Shown here: piece after piece, positions 8,279 to 17,605 of the stretch | Numbering within the stretch: position 1 is the first letter of the stretch | How the letters are laid out: each line of letters opens with the position of its first letter | Assembly (NCBI RefSeq): GCF_001693485.1 | Contig: NZ_MAXC01000043.1 | Coordinates: 434,001 to 498,000, forward strand | Length of the DNA: 64,000 nucleotides | Direction: 5' to 3' | Source of the DNA: Bradyrhizobium sp. LMTR 3 | GTDB taxonomy: Bacteria; Pseudomonadota; Alphaproteobacteria; Rhizobiales; Xanthobacteraceae | Made by a program: the position numbers and the translations under genes | The notes under the pieces: generated by a model | The model's database searches: none | What the model saw: the letters and a program-made list of their open reading frames with translations, nothing else | What the model was told of the DNA's origin: nothing

Positions 8279-9655
8279 ATGCGCGAGAACCTGCATCGCT
8301 TCTTTCGTGCGGCGCGGGGCGCAGGCGTCAGGCTCTCGCCGGCGGAAAGCATCGACGCGATGCGGGCCGTCTCCAAGGTCGGCTTCACCGACCGCACAAT
8401 CTTGCGTGACACTTTTCTGCTGACGCTCGCGAAGACGCAGGATGAGAAGAAGGCGCTCGGCGATTGCTTCGACCTGTTCTTCGATCAGCCCGAGCCGCAA
8501 TCGCCGCCCGAAGATGGCAAGCCGAACGAGCAGGATGCGCAGGGCTCCAACGCAGCATCCGATTCGCCGGGCGAGACAAGCGGCGGCGACGAGCAGGCGG
8601 AAGGGCTCGGCCAGCTCGCCCAGATGCTGCTGGCCCAGGATCGCAACCAGCTTTCGGCAGCGATCGCCAACGCGGCGAGCGCGGCCTCGCTGTCCGACAT
8701 CCGCTACTTCACGCAGCGCGGCATCTTCTCCGGTCGCATCCTGGACCAGATGGGCATTCAGCGTCTGCGCGACGACCTCGACAATCTCGCCGCCACCAAC
8801 CCGGCGCTGGCGGAGCGGCTGACCACTGCGCTCGACGGCCTGCGCGGCACGGTGCGCGACACCGTCTCGCAGGCGCTGATGCTGTACGGGCGCGAGGAAG
8901 CGGAAAACCTGCGCAACGAGATCCTGCGCAATGCGCCGCTATCGCGGATCGAACCGCGGCAGGTCGAGCAGATGCGGCATCTGATCCGCCAGATCGCGCG
9001 CCGCCTGCGCGAGCGCTATTCCAAGCCGCGCAAGCGCCAGCGCCGCGGCCATCTCGACGTCCGCCGCACCATCCGCCGCAACGCCGCCTGGGGCGGCGTG
9101 CCGTTTCTCACCGCGTGGAAGCGGCGGCATCGCGACAAGCCGAAGATCGTGGCGTTGTGCGACGTCTCGGGCTCGGTGGCGCGGGTTTCGGATTTCTTCC
9201 TGCTGCTGATCCATAGCCTGCACGAGGTCGTGGATGACGTCCGTTCGTTCGCATTTTCAGGACATCTCATCGAAGTCAGCGACATCCTGGAATCCAAATC
9301 GCCGGAAGAGGCGATGGCCGAGATCATGTCCAAAGTGGGTTTTGGTTCGTCGGACTACGGCAGCTCCCTCGCCGACTTTGAAGACGAATGGATGAGCGCG
9401 ATCACGCCACAGACCACCGTGATCGTGCTCGGCGATGCCCGCAGCAACAACCTCGATCCCCGCGCGGATATCGTTCGTCGAATTGCCGAACGGTCGAAGC
9501 GGCTGGTCTGGCTCAATCCCGAGGGACGCATGGCCTGGGGTTGGGGCGATTCCGAAATGCCACGCTATTCGACCTTTTGCACGGTCGTCCGCCAATGCGC
9601 TACCGCCAAGCAGCTTGAACGCGCGGTGTCCGACATCGTGGCGAGCTATCAGTAG
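8279..9655 (+). CDS. VWA domain protein, CoxE-like
   Basis: A 458-aa partner of the MoxR ATPase. An acidic, Gln/Glu-rich low-complexity stretch at about 70-125 links a helical N-terminal region to a basic segment at about 240-265 (KPRKRQRRGH). A VWA domain follows, with a DVSGS MIDAS motif near residue 294. CoxE-type proteins are soluble VWA factors needed, with CoxD, for active-site assembly in some molybdenum hydroxylases. It overlaps no other gene, lies 7 bp after the ATPase gene, and its stop is 14 bp from the stop of the convergent Mo-hydroxylase gene. Confidence 0.85.
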   Translation: MRENLHRFFRAARGAGVRLSPAESIDAMRAVSKVGFTDRTILRDTFLLTLAKTQDEKKALGDCFDLFFDQPEPQSPPEDGKPNEQDAQGSNAASDSPGETSGGDEQAEGLGQLAQMLLAQDRNQLSAAIANAASAASLSDIRYFTQRGIFSGRILDQMGIQRLRDDLDNLAATNPALAERLTTALDGLRGTVRDTVSQALMLYGREEAENLRNEILRNAPLSRIEPRQVEQMRHLIRQIARRLRERYSKPRKRQRRGHLDVRRTIRRNAAWGGVPFLTAWKRRHRDKPKIVALCDVSGSVARVSDFFLLLIHSLHEVVDDVRSFAFSGHLIEVSDILESKSPEEAMAEIMSKVGFGSSDYGSSLADFEDEWMSAITPQTTVIVLGDARSNNLDPRADIVRRIAERSKRLVWLNPEGRMAWGWGDSEMPRYSTFCTVVRQCATAKQLERAVSDIVASYQ

Positions 9656-9669
9656 CCGCCTAGCCACCT

Positions 9670-11898
9670 TCACGCATCGATCGCTTCCTTGATGCGCTTG
9701 CGCGTCAGCGGCAAATTCCGCAGCCGCTTTCCCGTGGCGTTGGCGATGGCATTTGCAATCGAGGCCGCCGCCGGGCCCTGCCCGGTCTCGCCGCTGCCGA
9801 GGAACGGCTGCCCCGGCCGGTCGATGATGTGAACCACGATGCTTTCGGGCACTGAATTGAAACGCAGGATCGGATAGGTCTGCCAGTCGATGCTGGTGAT
9901 CCTGGTGTCGTCAAACGTTACGCTTTCATACAGCGTCCAGCTCATGGACTGCACGATTGCGCCTTCGATCTGGTTGATCAACCCGTCCGGATTGACCACC
10001 TGACCGCTATCGACCGCCGCCGCCGCGCGGACCAAGCGCGGGCGACCGGTCTCGCGGTTCACCTCCACTTCGGAAGCGACGGCGCAGTAGGCAGCCAGAT
10101 TCTTGTAGCGCGCAAAGGCAAAGCCGTAACCGCGATCTGGCGGCGGCTTCTGATCAGGTTCCCATCCGAAGGCTTGCGCGGCCTTCTCGATCACGTCGCG
10201 GCCGCGCTGATCGTCGAGATGTTTCAATCTGAACTCGACCGGATCGGCGCCGGCAAGAGTGGCGAGCTCATCGATAAAGCTCTCGATCGAGAACACGTTG
10301 TGGTAGGCGCCGAGCGCCCGCATCGCTGAAATCCGCAGCGGCATCGCGGAAATGAAGTGATGCACCACACGCGCATTGGGGAAATTGTAGAATGGGATCG
10401 CGTTGCGGTCGCCGCCGCCTTCGGGCAGCGGCAACGGCCTGGGAGCCGGCACGGCAAAGGGTTGCGCCATGTGCTGCGCCGCCAGCATCGATCCGGCACC
10501 GCCCGGCCGCATCGAATGCGTATTGCTCCAGACATCGAAATTCCAGTCGGCAATCCTGCCATTGCCGTCGAGTGAGGCCTTGAGCTTCGTCACCATCGCC
10601 GGGCCGAACGGCTCCCAGGCATGTTCCTGTTCGCGCGTCCAGTGCACGCGAACGGGTCGGTCGGGTAACGCACGGGCGATCAGCGCGGCGTCGGCCGCGG
10701 CATCGTCGGCGCCGTTATGGCCATAGCAGCCGGAGCCTTCGACATGGATCAGGCGAACGCTGGCCGGCGGCATACGCAGCATTTCGGCGATGCCCTGGCG
10801 ATCGGGAAAGACGCCTTGCGTATGCGTCCAAACCATCATCGCGCCGTCGATGAATTGTGCCACCGCGCAGGAAGGCCCGATCGATCCGTGCGCCTGATAG
10901 GGCCTCGTGTAAGTCGCCTCGATGGTCTTGTGGGCCGCGACGGCGGGATTGCTGCGCTCGAAGATCGTCGTGTCCTGCGAAGGCAGGCTGGTCAACACGT
11001 TAAGCAGATTATCCTGCTTAGGCAGGCTCGCGGATTCCTTCCACTTCGCGGCAGCGGCAAGCGCGTTCATCGCCTTGATCGACTGGAATTCCTTTTCCGC
11101 GACCACGGCCAGGAAATTGCCGTCACGCACGACCTTGACGACGCCGGGCAGCTTCTCGACGGCAGCGGTATCGCATTCGGTCAGTTGCGCGCCGTAGCTC
11201 GGCGGCCGCACGACGCGGGCATGCAGCATCCCGGGCAGCCGCATGTCCTGAACATAGGCCGCCCCGCCGGTCACTTTTGTGGGGATGTCGACGCGCGGCA
11301 CAGACCGGCCGATCACCTTGAACGTCGCGGGAGCCCTCAGTTTGGATGTCGGCTGCGCCTGAACATGCAACATGTCGCCTGCGACGAGCTCACCATACGA
11401 CAGGCGGTTACCATCCGGCGCGATCACCGCGCCGTCTGCCGTGCGCAGGCTCTCGGCCGACAGACCAAGCCGCCGCGCCGCTTCCGCGATCAGCAGCGCA
11501 CGGACCTGCGCTGCCGCGTTCTGGATCGCGGTGCCGCTGTCTTTCATCGAATTGCTGCCGGCCGTATAGCCTTCGTTCGCGGTCAGGCGCGTGTCCGCCG
11601 TCGTCACCTTCAGAGATTCAAAGGCAATATCGAGCTCCTCGGCCGCGATCTGCTGAAACGCCGTCTTGAAGCCCTGACCGAGTTCGGCCTTGCCGGTGAA
11701 CACCTCGACGCCATCGGCGTCGATGCGAATCCACGCGTCGAGATAGGGCGATGTTTTCAAGCTGCCGGGCGGGCTCGGCGCGGCAGCCGCGGGCGCCTCT
11801 TGTTGCTGCGCCAAGGCACTGCCGAGCGAGAAGCTGACGATCAGCGCGCCGCCGCCTGCCAGCACACGACGGCGATCGATAATGACGGCGGCGTTCAT
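9670..11898 (-). CDS. Molybdopterin-binding subunit, isoquinoline 1-oxidoreductase/aldehyde oxidase type
   Basis: Large subunit (742 aa) of a xanthine-dehydrogenase-family molybdenum hydroxylase. The N-terminus has a twin-arginine signal (DRRRVLAGGGALIVSFSLG then ALAQ), so the complex should be exported folded to the periplasm, as for IorB and periplasmic aldehyde oxidases. Two hammerhead-like Mo-binding regions follow, with a GQGFKTAFQQIAAEEL motif near the start and SGETGQGP close to the C-terminus. The start at 11898 overlaps the stop of the 2Fe-2S gene by 4 bp (ATGA), which implies translational coupling. Electrons probably pass through the 2Fe-2S subunit to the tri-haem cytochrome encoded first in the operon. 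The substrate is unknown: an aldehyde or N-heterocycle. Confidence 0.87.
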   Translation of the reverse strand: MNAAVIIDRRRVLAGGGALIVSFSLGSALAQQQEAPAAAAPSPPGSLKTSPYLDAWIRIDADGVEVFTGKAELGQGFKTAFQQIAAEELDIAFESLKVTTADTRLTANEGYTAGSNSMKDSGTAIQNAAAQVRALLIAEAARRLGLSAESLRTADGAVIAPDGNRLSYGELVAGDMLHVQAQPTSKLRAPATFKVIGRSVPRVDIPTKVTGGAAYVQDMRLPGMLHARVVRPPSYGAQLTECDTAAVEKLPGVVKVVRDGNFLAVVAEKEFQSIKAMNALAAAAKWKESASLPKQDNLLNVLTSLPSQDTTIFERSNPAVAAHKTIEATYTRPYQAHGSIGPSCAVAQFIDGAMMVWTHTQGVFPDRQGIAEMLRMPPASVRLIHVEGSGCYGHNGADDAAADAALIARALPDRPVRVHWTREQEHAWEPFGPAMVTKLKASLDGNGRIADWNFDVWSNTHSMRPGGAGSMLAAQHMAQPFAVPAPRPLPLPEGGGDRNAIPFYNFPNARVVHHFISAMPLRISAMRALGAYHNVFSIESFIDELATLAGADPVEFRLKHLDDQRGRDVIEKAAQAFGWEPDQKPPPDRGYGFAFARYKNLAAYCAVASEVEVNRETGRPRLVRAAAAVDSGQVVNPDGLINQIEGAIVQSMSWTLYESVTFDDTRITSIDWQTYPILRFNSVPESIVVHIIDRPGQPFLGSGETGQGPAAASIANAIANATGKRLRNLPLTRKRIKEAIDA

Positions 11899-12392
11899 CG
11901 GGCGCTCCCGCTGGCTGCCGGTGACGCATCCGCCGTGTCCATCAGCCGCGCCGCCCGATGTATCGCACGCAGAATCCGCATATGGGTGCCACAGCGGCAC
12001 AGATGCGGTTCGAGCTCGGCGCGAATTTGCTCGTCGGTCGGTTTCGAATTCTTCTGCAGCAAGGCCTGCGCCCGCATCATCATTCCCGGAATGCAATAGC
12101 CGCATTGCGCCGCCTGCTCTTCCATGAACGCCCGCTGGATCGGCGCGGGCTCGGCGATCGTGCCGAGTCCCTCCAGCGTCGTTATATGCTTGCCTTCGAG
12201 CAGCACCATCGGCACGACGCAGGACAGCACCGCCTTGCCGTCCACGATTACCGTGCACGAGCCGCATTGTCCTAGTCCGCAGCCGTACTTGGCGGCATTG
12301 AGCTTGAGGTCGTCGCGCAGCACGTAGAGCAGCGGCGTATCCGCCTCCACGTCGACCTGATGCTCGCGGCCGTTGACCTTCAATGTCATCAT
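11895..12392 (-). CDS. 2Fe-2S subunit of molybdenum hydroxylase
   Basis: Small iron-sulphur subunit of 165 aa. The N-terminal plant-ferredoxin-type cluster motif is CGLGQCGSC plus a later Cys (LSC). The second, all-helical domain binds the other 2Fe-2S cluster through CGYC and CRCG. The start at 12392 overlaps the cytochrome stop by 4 bp and its stop overlaps the Mo subunit start by 4 bp, so all three genes appear translationally coupled. A second ATG at 12389 is possible. No Tat signal is present, which fits co-export with the Tat-bearing large subunit. Confidence 0.9.
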   Translation of the reverse strand: MMTLKVNGREHQVDVEADTPLLYVLRDDLKLNAAKYGCGLGQCGSCTVIVDGKAVLSCVVPMVLLEGKHITTLEGLGTIAEPAPIQRAFMEEQAAQCGYCIPGMMMRAQALLQKNSKPTDEQIRAELEPHLCRCGTHMRILRAIHRAARLMDTADASPAASGSAR

Positions 12393-13741
12393 GGCTTTTC
12401 TCGCTGCTGAGGGTCGGCAGGCGCGTTGCGCGGCGCGGGCGAGGTCTGGAGAAATACGGTTTGTGTGCGCCGCGCTTCTACGATGGTCTTCTTGAGATCG
12501 GTCCATGCCGGCTGGTCGCTGAACCGTGCCCGCAAATAGTTCAGCAAGGCCGAAGCCTGTTCGTCGTTCATGCTGGCGGCAAAGCCCGGCATGATCGGGC
12601 TGCGCTCGCCTTCCACCGCGTCAATGCCTGAAAGGACGATGTTGGCGAGATTGCGCGGATCGGGGCTTGAGATCGCGGTGCTGAGGCCGAGATCGACCCC
12701 GCCATAAGGAAGCGGCCTGCTGCCCTCGTGGCATGATGAGCAAGCAGCAGTGTAGATCGACGCGCCAACGGGGTTTGCCTGCGAAGCCGCCTTGGCGCGC
12801 GCCAAGGCATCCTCGCGTGGTGCCGCGCGGCCAGGCGCTGGCGTACCGGAAACGCTGGCCATATAGACTGCGATAGCGCGGACGTCGCTTGCCGGCACCG
12901 AGGACAGGTTGCTGACCACCTTCGCCATCGGCCCGCGCGCGGTGCCGTGATCGGGATGCCAGCCTTCGCGCAAATAGTTGAACAATGCATCGGCGGTCCA
13001 GGGCACGGGTGAGCGGGACTGGTCGTTGATCGCATAGGCGTGCCAATCGTCGACATCGCCGCCGGCAAACCGTGCGCTGACCCGCTCCGCGCCCAGCGCA
13101 TTTCGCGGCGTATGGCAGGCGCCGCAATGGGCGAGCCCTTCGACCAGATAGGCGCCGCGGTTCCACTCGGCGCTCTGCCTGGGATCAGGCCGATAGGTGT
13201 CGTGGCGAAGGAAAAGCAATTTCCATCCCGCGATGGCGAGCCGCTGGTCGAACGGGAAAGAAAGCTGGTTTTCGCGTGGCGCCGCGCGAACCGGCTGCCG
13301 CGTCATCAGGAACGCATAGAGCGCCCGGTCGTCCTCATCGCTGACGTTGGTGAAGTGGTCGTATGGGAACGTCGGATAAAGGTGCTGGGCTTCACGGTTG
13401 ACGCCAGACCGCATCGCGCGGCGGAATGCTGCTTCCGACCATCGGCCGATTCCTGTCTCCGGATCCGGCGTGATGTTGGTGGAAAAAATTGTGCCGAACG
13501 GGGTCGGCACCGGCAGACCGCCGGCAAAGTTCCTGGCCCCACGCGGCGTATGGCAATCGCTGCAATTGCCGATCGCCGCCAGGTCGCGGCCTCGCTTGAC
13601 GAGGGCGGCATCGAAGGATTGCGGGTCGGGAGGATCGATTGCCGCGATTGTCGGGCGCCACGCAATGGCAAAGGCTGCGACCACGGCAGCGATCAGCACG
13701 GCGGCAACGATGCTCGCGAAGATCCGCGTCGATGCCCGCAT
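12389..13741 (-). CDS. Tri-haem cytochrome c subunit
   Basis: Membrane-tethered multihaem cytochrome c of 450 aa, like the cytochrome subunits of periplasmic alcohol and aldehyde dehydrogenases. An N-terminal uncleaved anchor or signal helix lies at about residues 7-28. Three haem-binding motifs are seen: CSDCH at 60-64, CGACH near the middle and CSSCH in the C-terminal third, each with a downstream Met-rich segment. It is first in the coupled operon and should accept electrons from the Mo/2Fe-2S dimer and pass them to the respiratory chain. The last residues (after about 425) are low-complexity and poorly conserved in look. Confidence 0.88.
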   Translation of the reverse strand: MRASTRIFASIVAAVLIAAVVAAFAIAWRPTIAAIDPPDPQSFDAALVKRGRDLAAIGNCSDCHTPRGARNFAGGLPVPTPFGTIFSTNITPDPETGIGRWSEAAFRRAMRSGVNREAQHLYPTFPYDHFTNVSDEDDRALYAFLMTRQPVRAAPRENQLSFPFDQRLAIAGWKLLFLRHDTYRPDPRQSAEWNRGAYLVEGLAHCGACHTPRNALGAERVSARFAGGDVDDWHAYAINDQSRSPVPWTADALFNYLREGWHPDHGTARGPMAKVVSNLSSVPASDVRAIAVYMASVSGTPAPGRAAPREDALARAKAASQANPVGASIYTAACSSCHEGSRPLPYGGVDLGLSTAISSPDPRNLANIVLSGIDAVEGERSPIMPGFAASMNDEQASALLNYLRARFSDQPAWTDLKKTIVEARRTQTVFLQTSPAPRNAPADPQQREKP

Positions 13742-13998
13742 GCTCTCGCCTCGGGTTTTGTTGCTTGGGTCGCCTTCTAACGCAAATCTCCCTGCGTCGT
13801 TCGTCCCAGACCGCGCCGATCACCGGCAGTTGACCCCTCGGTACCGTTGCCGAAGCACGCCGCGGGAACATCAAAATCAGGCCAAAAAAATCAGGCATAG
13901 ACTTGCCACGATGTTTTTGGCCTATTGATCCCTCAATTCCGCGGTGCCTGCCCCCCAAAGCTGGCGCCATACGCCTTCAACCGGACGACCTCACTCCC

Positions 13999-15861
13999 AT
14001 GCCTGCACCTGCAGCCCGGTACGTTGAACCTGGCAATGCCCCCGACGCGCTGTCCGTCCTGAATTCCGTGTTCGGCCTGCCCGCCTTCCGCGGCGCGCAG
14101 GAAGAAATCGTCCGGCACGTGACCGAGGGCGGCAATTGCCTGGTGCTGATGCCGACCGGTGGCGGCAAGTCGCTGTGCTATCAGTTGCCGTCGCTGCTGC
14201 GCGAGGGCTGCGGCATCGTGGTGTCGCCGCTGATCGCGCTGATGCGCGACCAGGTTGCAGGACTTCTGGAGGCCGGCGTCAACGCGGCCGTGCTGAACTC
14301 GACGCTGTCATTCGACGAGGCTTCGGAAGTCGAGCGGCGGCTATTGGCAGGCGACCTTGACCTGCTCTATGTCGCGCCGGAACGGCTCTTGACGCCGCGC
14401 TGTCTTTCCCTGCTCGGTCAAGCCAATATCGCGCTGTTTGCGATCGACGAGGCGCATTGCGTGTCGCAATGGGGCCACGATTTCCGTCCCGAATATATCG
14501 GCCTGTCCGCGATCGCGGAGCGCTTTCCCGACGTTCCGCGCATTGCGCTGACGGCAACCGCCGACGAGATGACACGCAAGGAGATCGTGACCCGTCTGGG
14601 GCTATCAGGCGCACCGAGCTTCATCTCGAGTTTCGATCGCCCGAATATTCGCTACGAGATCGTCGAGAAGCAGAACGCCCCGGCTCAGCTCAAGGCCTTC
14701 ATCAGCGAGCGGCACGCGGGTGACGCCGGCATCGTGTACTGCCTGTCGCGTGCCAAGGTCGAGGATACCGCAGAAGCGCTGAGCAACGCCGGCATTCCGG
14801 CCCTGCCCTATCACGCCGGTCTCGACGCCAGCGTTCGTGCCCGCAACCAGGATCGTTTCATCAACGAGGACGGCGTCGTGATCGTCGCCACCATCGCGTT
14901 CGGCATGGGGATCGACAAACCGGACGTGCGGTTCGTGGCGCATCTCGACCTGCCGAAAAGCATCGAGGCGTACTATCAGGAAACCGGCCGCGCCGGGCGC
15001 GACGGCAAGCCGTCCAGCGCGTGGATGGCCTATGGCCTGACCGACATCGTGCAGCAGCGCCGCATGATCGACGAATCCACCGGCTCCGATACGTTCAAGC
15101 GCGTGTCGATCGGCAAGCTCGACGCGCTGGTTGCACTGGCGGAAACCGCGGGCTGCCGGCGCAGCCGCCTGCTCGGCTATTTCGGCGAGGAGGTCACCGG
15201 CAGCAATTGCGGCAATTGCGACAACTGCCTGTCGCCGCCGCAGCTTCGCGACGGCAAGGTCGCCGCGCAAAAACTGCTGTCCTGCGCCTACCGCACCGGA
15301 CAACGTTTCGGCGCCATGCACCTGATCGACGTGCTGGTGGGTCGGCTCACCGAGCGCGTCACGCAATTCGGGCATGACAAGCTGTCCGTGTTCGGCATTG
15401 GCCGTGAGCTCAACGAGAAGCAATGGCGCGCCGTGATCCGCCAGTTGGTCGCCATGGGCCATCTGCGAGCCGACAGCGAGGCCTTCAACGCGCTGAAGCT
15501 GACCGAGAGCGCGCGCGGCGTCCTGAGGGGCGAGACCGAAATCATGCTGCGCGAGGCGGCGCCGGGCACGCGCATACGCGCCAGCCGCGCCAAATCAAGG
15601 CGTGGCGATCTCGCGCCACGTACCGAGGCGAGGCCCGCCGACGCCCCTCTTCAGGCCGCGCTTCGCGCGTGGCGCTCGGAGATCGCGCGCCAGCGAGGCG
15701 TGCCGGCCTATGTCGTGCTGCATGATTCCACGCTCGACGGCATCGCCGCCGCGCGGCCGATGACGCTGAACGCGCTTCGCGATATTCCCGGCATCGGTGA
15801 CAAAAAGCTCGAACATTACGGCGACGAACTGCTCGCGGTGGTGCGGAGGGCCGACGCGTAA
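13999..15861 (+). CDS. recQ: ATP-dependent DNA helicase RecQ
   Basis: RecQ helicase of 620 aa. It has Walker A at 52-58 (PTGGGKS), the aromatic-rich loop and DEAH box (IDEAHCVSQWGHDFRP), motif VI (QETGRAGRDG), the RQC zinc cluster (CGNCDNC plus an upstream Cys), and a C-terminal HRDC domain ending GIGDKKLEHYG. It unwinds duplex DNA 3' to 5' in recombination and fork repair. ATG 13999 is chosen over the frame start at 13903 because the family begins close to the helicase core and the upstream residues are not conserved in character. Its stop is 9 bp from that of the convergent acdS. Confidence 0.93.
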   Translation: MPAPAARYVEPGNAPDALSVLNSVFGLPAFRGAQEEIVRHVTEGGNCLVLMPTGGGKSLCYQLPSLLREGCGIVVSPLIALMRDQVAGLLEAGVNAAVLNSTLSFDEASEVERRLLAGDLDLLYVAPERLLTPRCLSLLGQANIALFAIDEAHCVSQWGHDFRPEYIGLSAIAERFPDVPRIALTATADEMTRKEIVTRLGLSGAPSFISSFDRPNIRYEIVEKQNAPAQLKAFISERHAGDAGIVYCLSRAKVEDTAEALSNAGIPALPYHAGLDASVRARNQDRFINEDGVVIVATIAFGMGIDKPDVRFVAHLDLPKSIEAYYQETGRAGRDGKPSSAWMAYGLTDIVQQRRMIDESTGSDTFKRVSIGKLDALVALAETAGCRRSRLLGYFGEEVTGSNCGNCDNCLSPPQLRDGKVAAQKLLSCAYRTGQRFGAMHLIDVLVGRLTERVTQFGHDKLSVFGIGRELNEKQWRAVIRQLVAMGHLRADSEAFNALKLTESARGVLRGETEIMLREAAPGTRIRASRAKSRRGDLAPRTEARPADAPLQAALRAWRSEIARQRGVPAYVVLHDSTLDGIAAARPMTLNALRDIPGIGDKKLEHYGDELLAVVRRADA

Positions 15862-15870
15862 GTCTCGGCC

Positions 15871-16890
15871 TCATCCGTTACGGAAGGTGTAAGCGTATCC
15901 GTTGATCGCGGGCGCGCCGCCAAGATGGGCGTAGAGCACCTTCGATCCCTTCGGGAAATAGCCCTTGTTCACGAGGTCGATCATGCCCTGCATGGATTTT
16001 CCCTCGTAGACGGGATCGGTGATCATGCCTTCGAGGCGCGCGCAGAGCCGGATGGCCTCCTTGGTCTCTTCCGACGGAACGCCGTAAGCCGGATAGGCGT
16101 AGTCCTCGATCAGGACGACATCGTCCTCGACGAGCTCCTTACCCAGCTCGACAAGACTTGCGGTGTTGCGGGCGATGTCGAGCACCTGGGCCTTGGTCTG
16201 GGCCGGGGTGAAGGACGCATCGATGCCGATCACCTTGCGCGCGCGGCCGTCCTTGGCAAATCCCACCAGCATGCCGGCATGGGTCGAGCCGGTGACCGTG
16301 CAGACCACGATGTAATCGAAGGCAAAGCCAAGCTCTTTCTCCTGCGCTCGCACCTCTTCGGCAAAGCCGACATAGCCGAGTCCGCCATATTTGTGCACGG
16401 AGGCGCCGGCCGGAATCGCATAGGGTTTGCCGCCCTTGGCCTTCACGTCCGCGATCGCCTCTTCCCAGCTCTGGCGGATGCCGATGTCGAAGCCTTCATC
16501 AACCAGCCGCACGTCCGCGCCCATCACGCGGCTGAGCAGGATGTTGCCGACGCGGTCGTAGACCGCGTCCTCATGCGGCACCCAGCTTTCCTGCACCAGG
16601 CGGCACTTCATGCCGATCTTGGCCGCCACTGCCGCAACCATGCGGGTGTGGTTGGACTGCACGCCGCCGATCGAGACCAGCGTGTCCGCGTTGGAAGCGA
16701 TCGCGTCGGGCACGATGTATTCGAGCTTGCGCAGCTTGTTGCCGCCGAAGGCCAGCCCCGAATTGCAATCCTCGCGCTTGGCATAGAGCTCGACCCGGCC
16801 GCCGAGATGCTGCGACAGCCGCTCCAGCTTTTCGATGTGGGTAGGCCCGAAGGTGAGCGGATAGCGTTCGAATTTCTCCAACATGGTCAT
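15871..16890 (-). CDS. acdS: 1-aminocyclopropane-1-carboxylate deaminase
   Basis: A PLP enzyme of 339 aa that splits ACC, the plant ethylene precursor, into ammonia and 2-oxobutanoate. Key residues of the characterised Pseudomonas enzyme (Lys51, Ser78, Tyr294, Glu295, Leu322) all occur here with a constant +1 offset: Lys52 in GGNKLRK, Ser79, Tyr295 and Glu296 in DPVYEGKSM, and Leu323. That separates it from the related D-cysteine desulfhydrases. The length is typical. Divergent transcription from an Lrp-type regulator matches the known acdR-acdS arrangement in rhizobia and suggests ACC-responsive control. ATG 16884 is an alternative start. Confidence 0.95.
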   Translation of the reverse strand: MTMLEKFERYPLTFGPTHIEKLERLSQHLGGRVELYAKREDCNSGLAFGGNKLRKLEYIVPDAIASNADTLVSIGGVQSNHTRMVAAVAAKIGMKCRLVQESWVPHEDAVYDRVGNILLSRVMGADVRLVDEGFDIGIRQSWEEAIADVKAKGGKPYAIPAGASVHKYGGLGYVGFAEEVRAQEKELGFAFDYIVVCTVTGSTHAGMLVGFAKDGRARKVIGIDASFTPAQTKAQVLDIARNTASLVELGKELVEDDVVLIEDYAYPAYGVPSEETKEAIRLCARLEGMITDPVYEGKSMQGMIDLVNKGYFPKGSKVLYAHLGGAPAINGYAYTFRNG

Positions 16891-16973
16891 CCCCGTTGAT
16901 GGTCTGATGTCGGGGAGTGCCTATCATCATGATCCAGATAGGTGCTTTCAAAATCGACGAACGGTCCGCTCTA

Positions 16974-17006
16974 TTATTGCACCATTTCTGGGATGTGATG
17001 CATTAT
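16974..17006. promoter_or_regulatory. Candidate Lrp/AcdR operator between acdS and its regulator
   Basis: TTATTGCACCA (16974) and TGATGCATTAT (ends 17006) form an imperfect inverted repeat, 8 of 11 positions matching, centred near 16990 in the divergent intergenic space. A second dyad, CCTATC at 16920 and GATAGG ending 16942, lies nearer acdS. Lrp-type proteins bind such AT-rich dyads. The assignment rests on position and symmetry only. Confidence 0.5.
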
Positions 17007-17043
17007 CGACCATCATGTGACACAAATGCGGAACCATTCTTCC

Positions 17044-17508
17044 ATGCCGGGCCGGCTCGACCGTATCAATCTTAAGATATTGCGATTGCTGCAAAATAGC
17101 GGCCGGCTGACCAATGCCGAGCTGGCCGAAACGGCCGGTGTCAGCGCCGCAACCTGTCACCGCCGCACCCAGCGCCTGTTCGACGAGGGGTTCATAGCAG
17201 GGGTCAGGGCGATGGTGGCGCCGCGCAAGGTCGGCAAGGGCGCGCTCGTCATGGTCGGCGTCGTGCTCGACCGCTCCACGCCGGAAAGCTTTGCCGCCTT
17301 CGAGCGGGCGGTCGCGCAATTGAAATTCGTGCTCGATTGCCATCTGGTGGCGGGCGATTTCGACTATTTCCTCAAGATCCGCGTCGGCGACATGGAGGAT
17401 TTCAACCGCATCCACGGCGAACAGTTGATCGCGCTCCCGGGCGTTCGCCAAACCCGGACCTTCTTCGTCATGAAGGAGGTAGTCGACAACGCGCCGCTCG
17501 ACTTCTGA
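17044..17508 (+). CDS. acdR: Lrp/AsnC family regulator, probable AcdR
   Basis: Transcription regulator of 154 aa. The N-terminal winged HTH begins LDRINLKILRLLQNSGRL with recognition-helix residues around GVSAATCHRR; the C-terminal RAM-type domain covers about residues 60-150. It is divergent from acdS, and in rhizobia an Lrp homologue in this position activates acdS in response to ACC, so the symbol is given on context. ATG 17044 leaves the dyad-containing region upstream free of coding sequence; GTG 17017 and ATG 17026 would add 9 or 6 residues. Confidence 0.82.
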   Translation: MPGRLDRINLKILRLLQNSGRLTNAELAETAGVSAATCHRRTQRLFDEGFIAGVRAMVAPRKVGKGALVMVGVVLDRSTPESFAAFERAVAQLKFVLDCHLVAGDFDYFLKIRVGDMEDFNRIHGEQLIALPGVRQTRTFFVMKEVVDNAPLDF

Positions 17509-17605
17509 CGGCCTGAGGTATCACAAAACCGGCGCTATCCTCTTCCGATGTCCGCAACCTCCGCCGGTCTGGCCAACACGGCGCTCGATGTCGTATCAAC
17601 CGAAC

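Noticed and set aside
10717..12099. A 460-codon plus-strand frame over the Mo hydroxylase subunit genes
   Set aside because: Antisense shadow of well-supported genes with low-complexity, Arg-rich translation.
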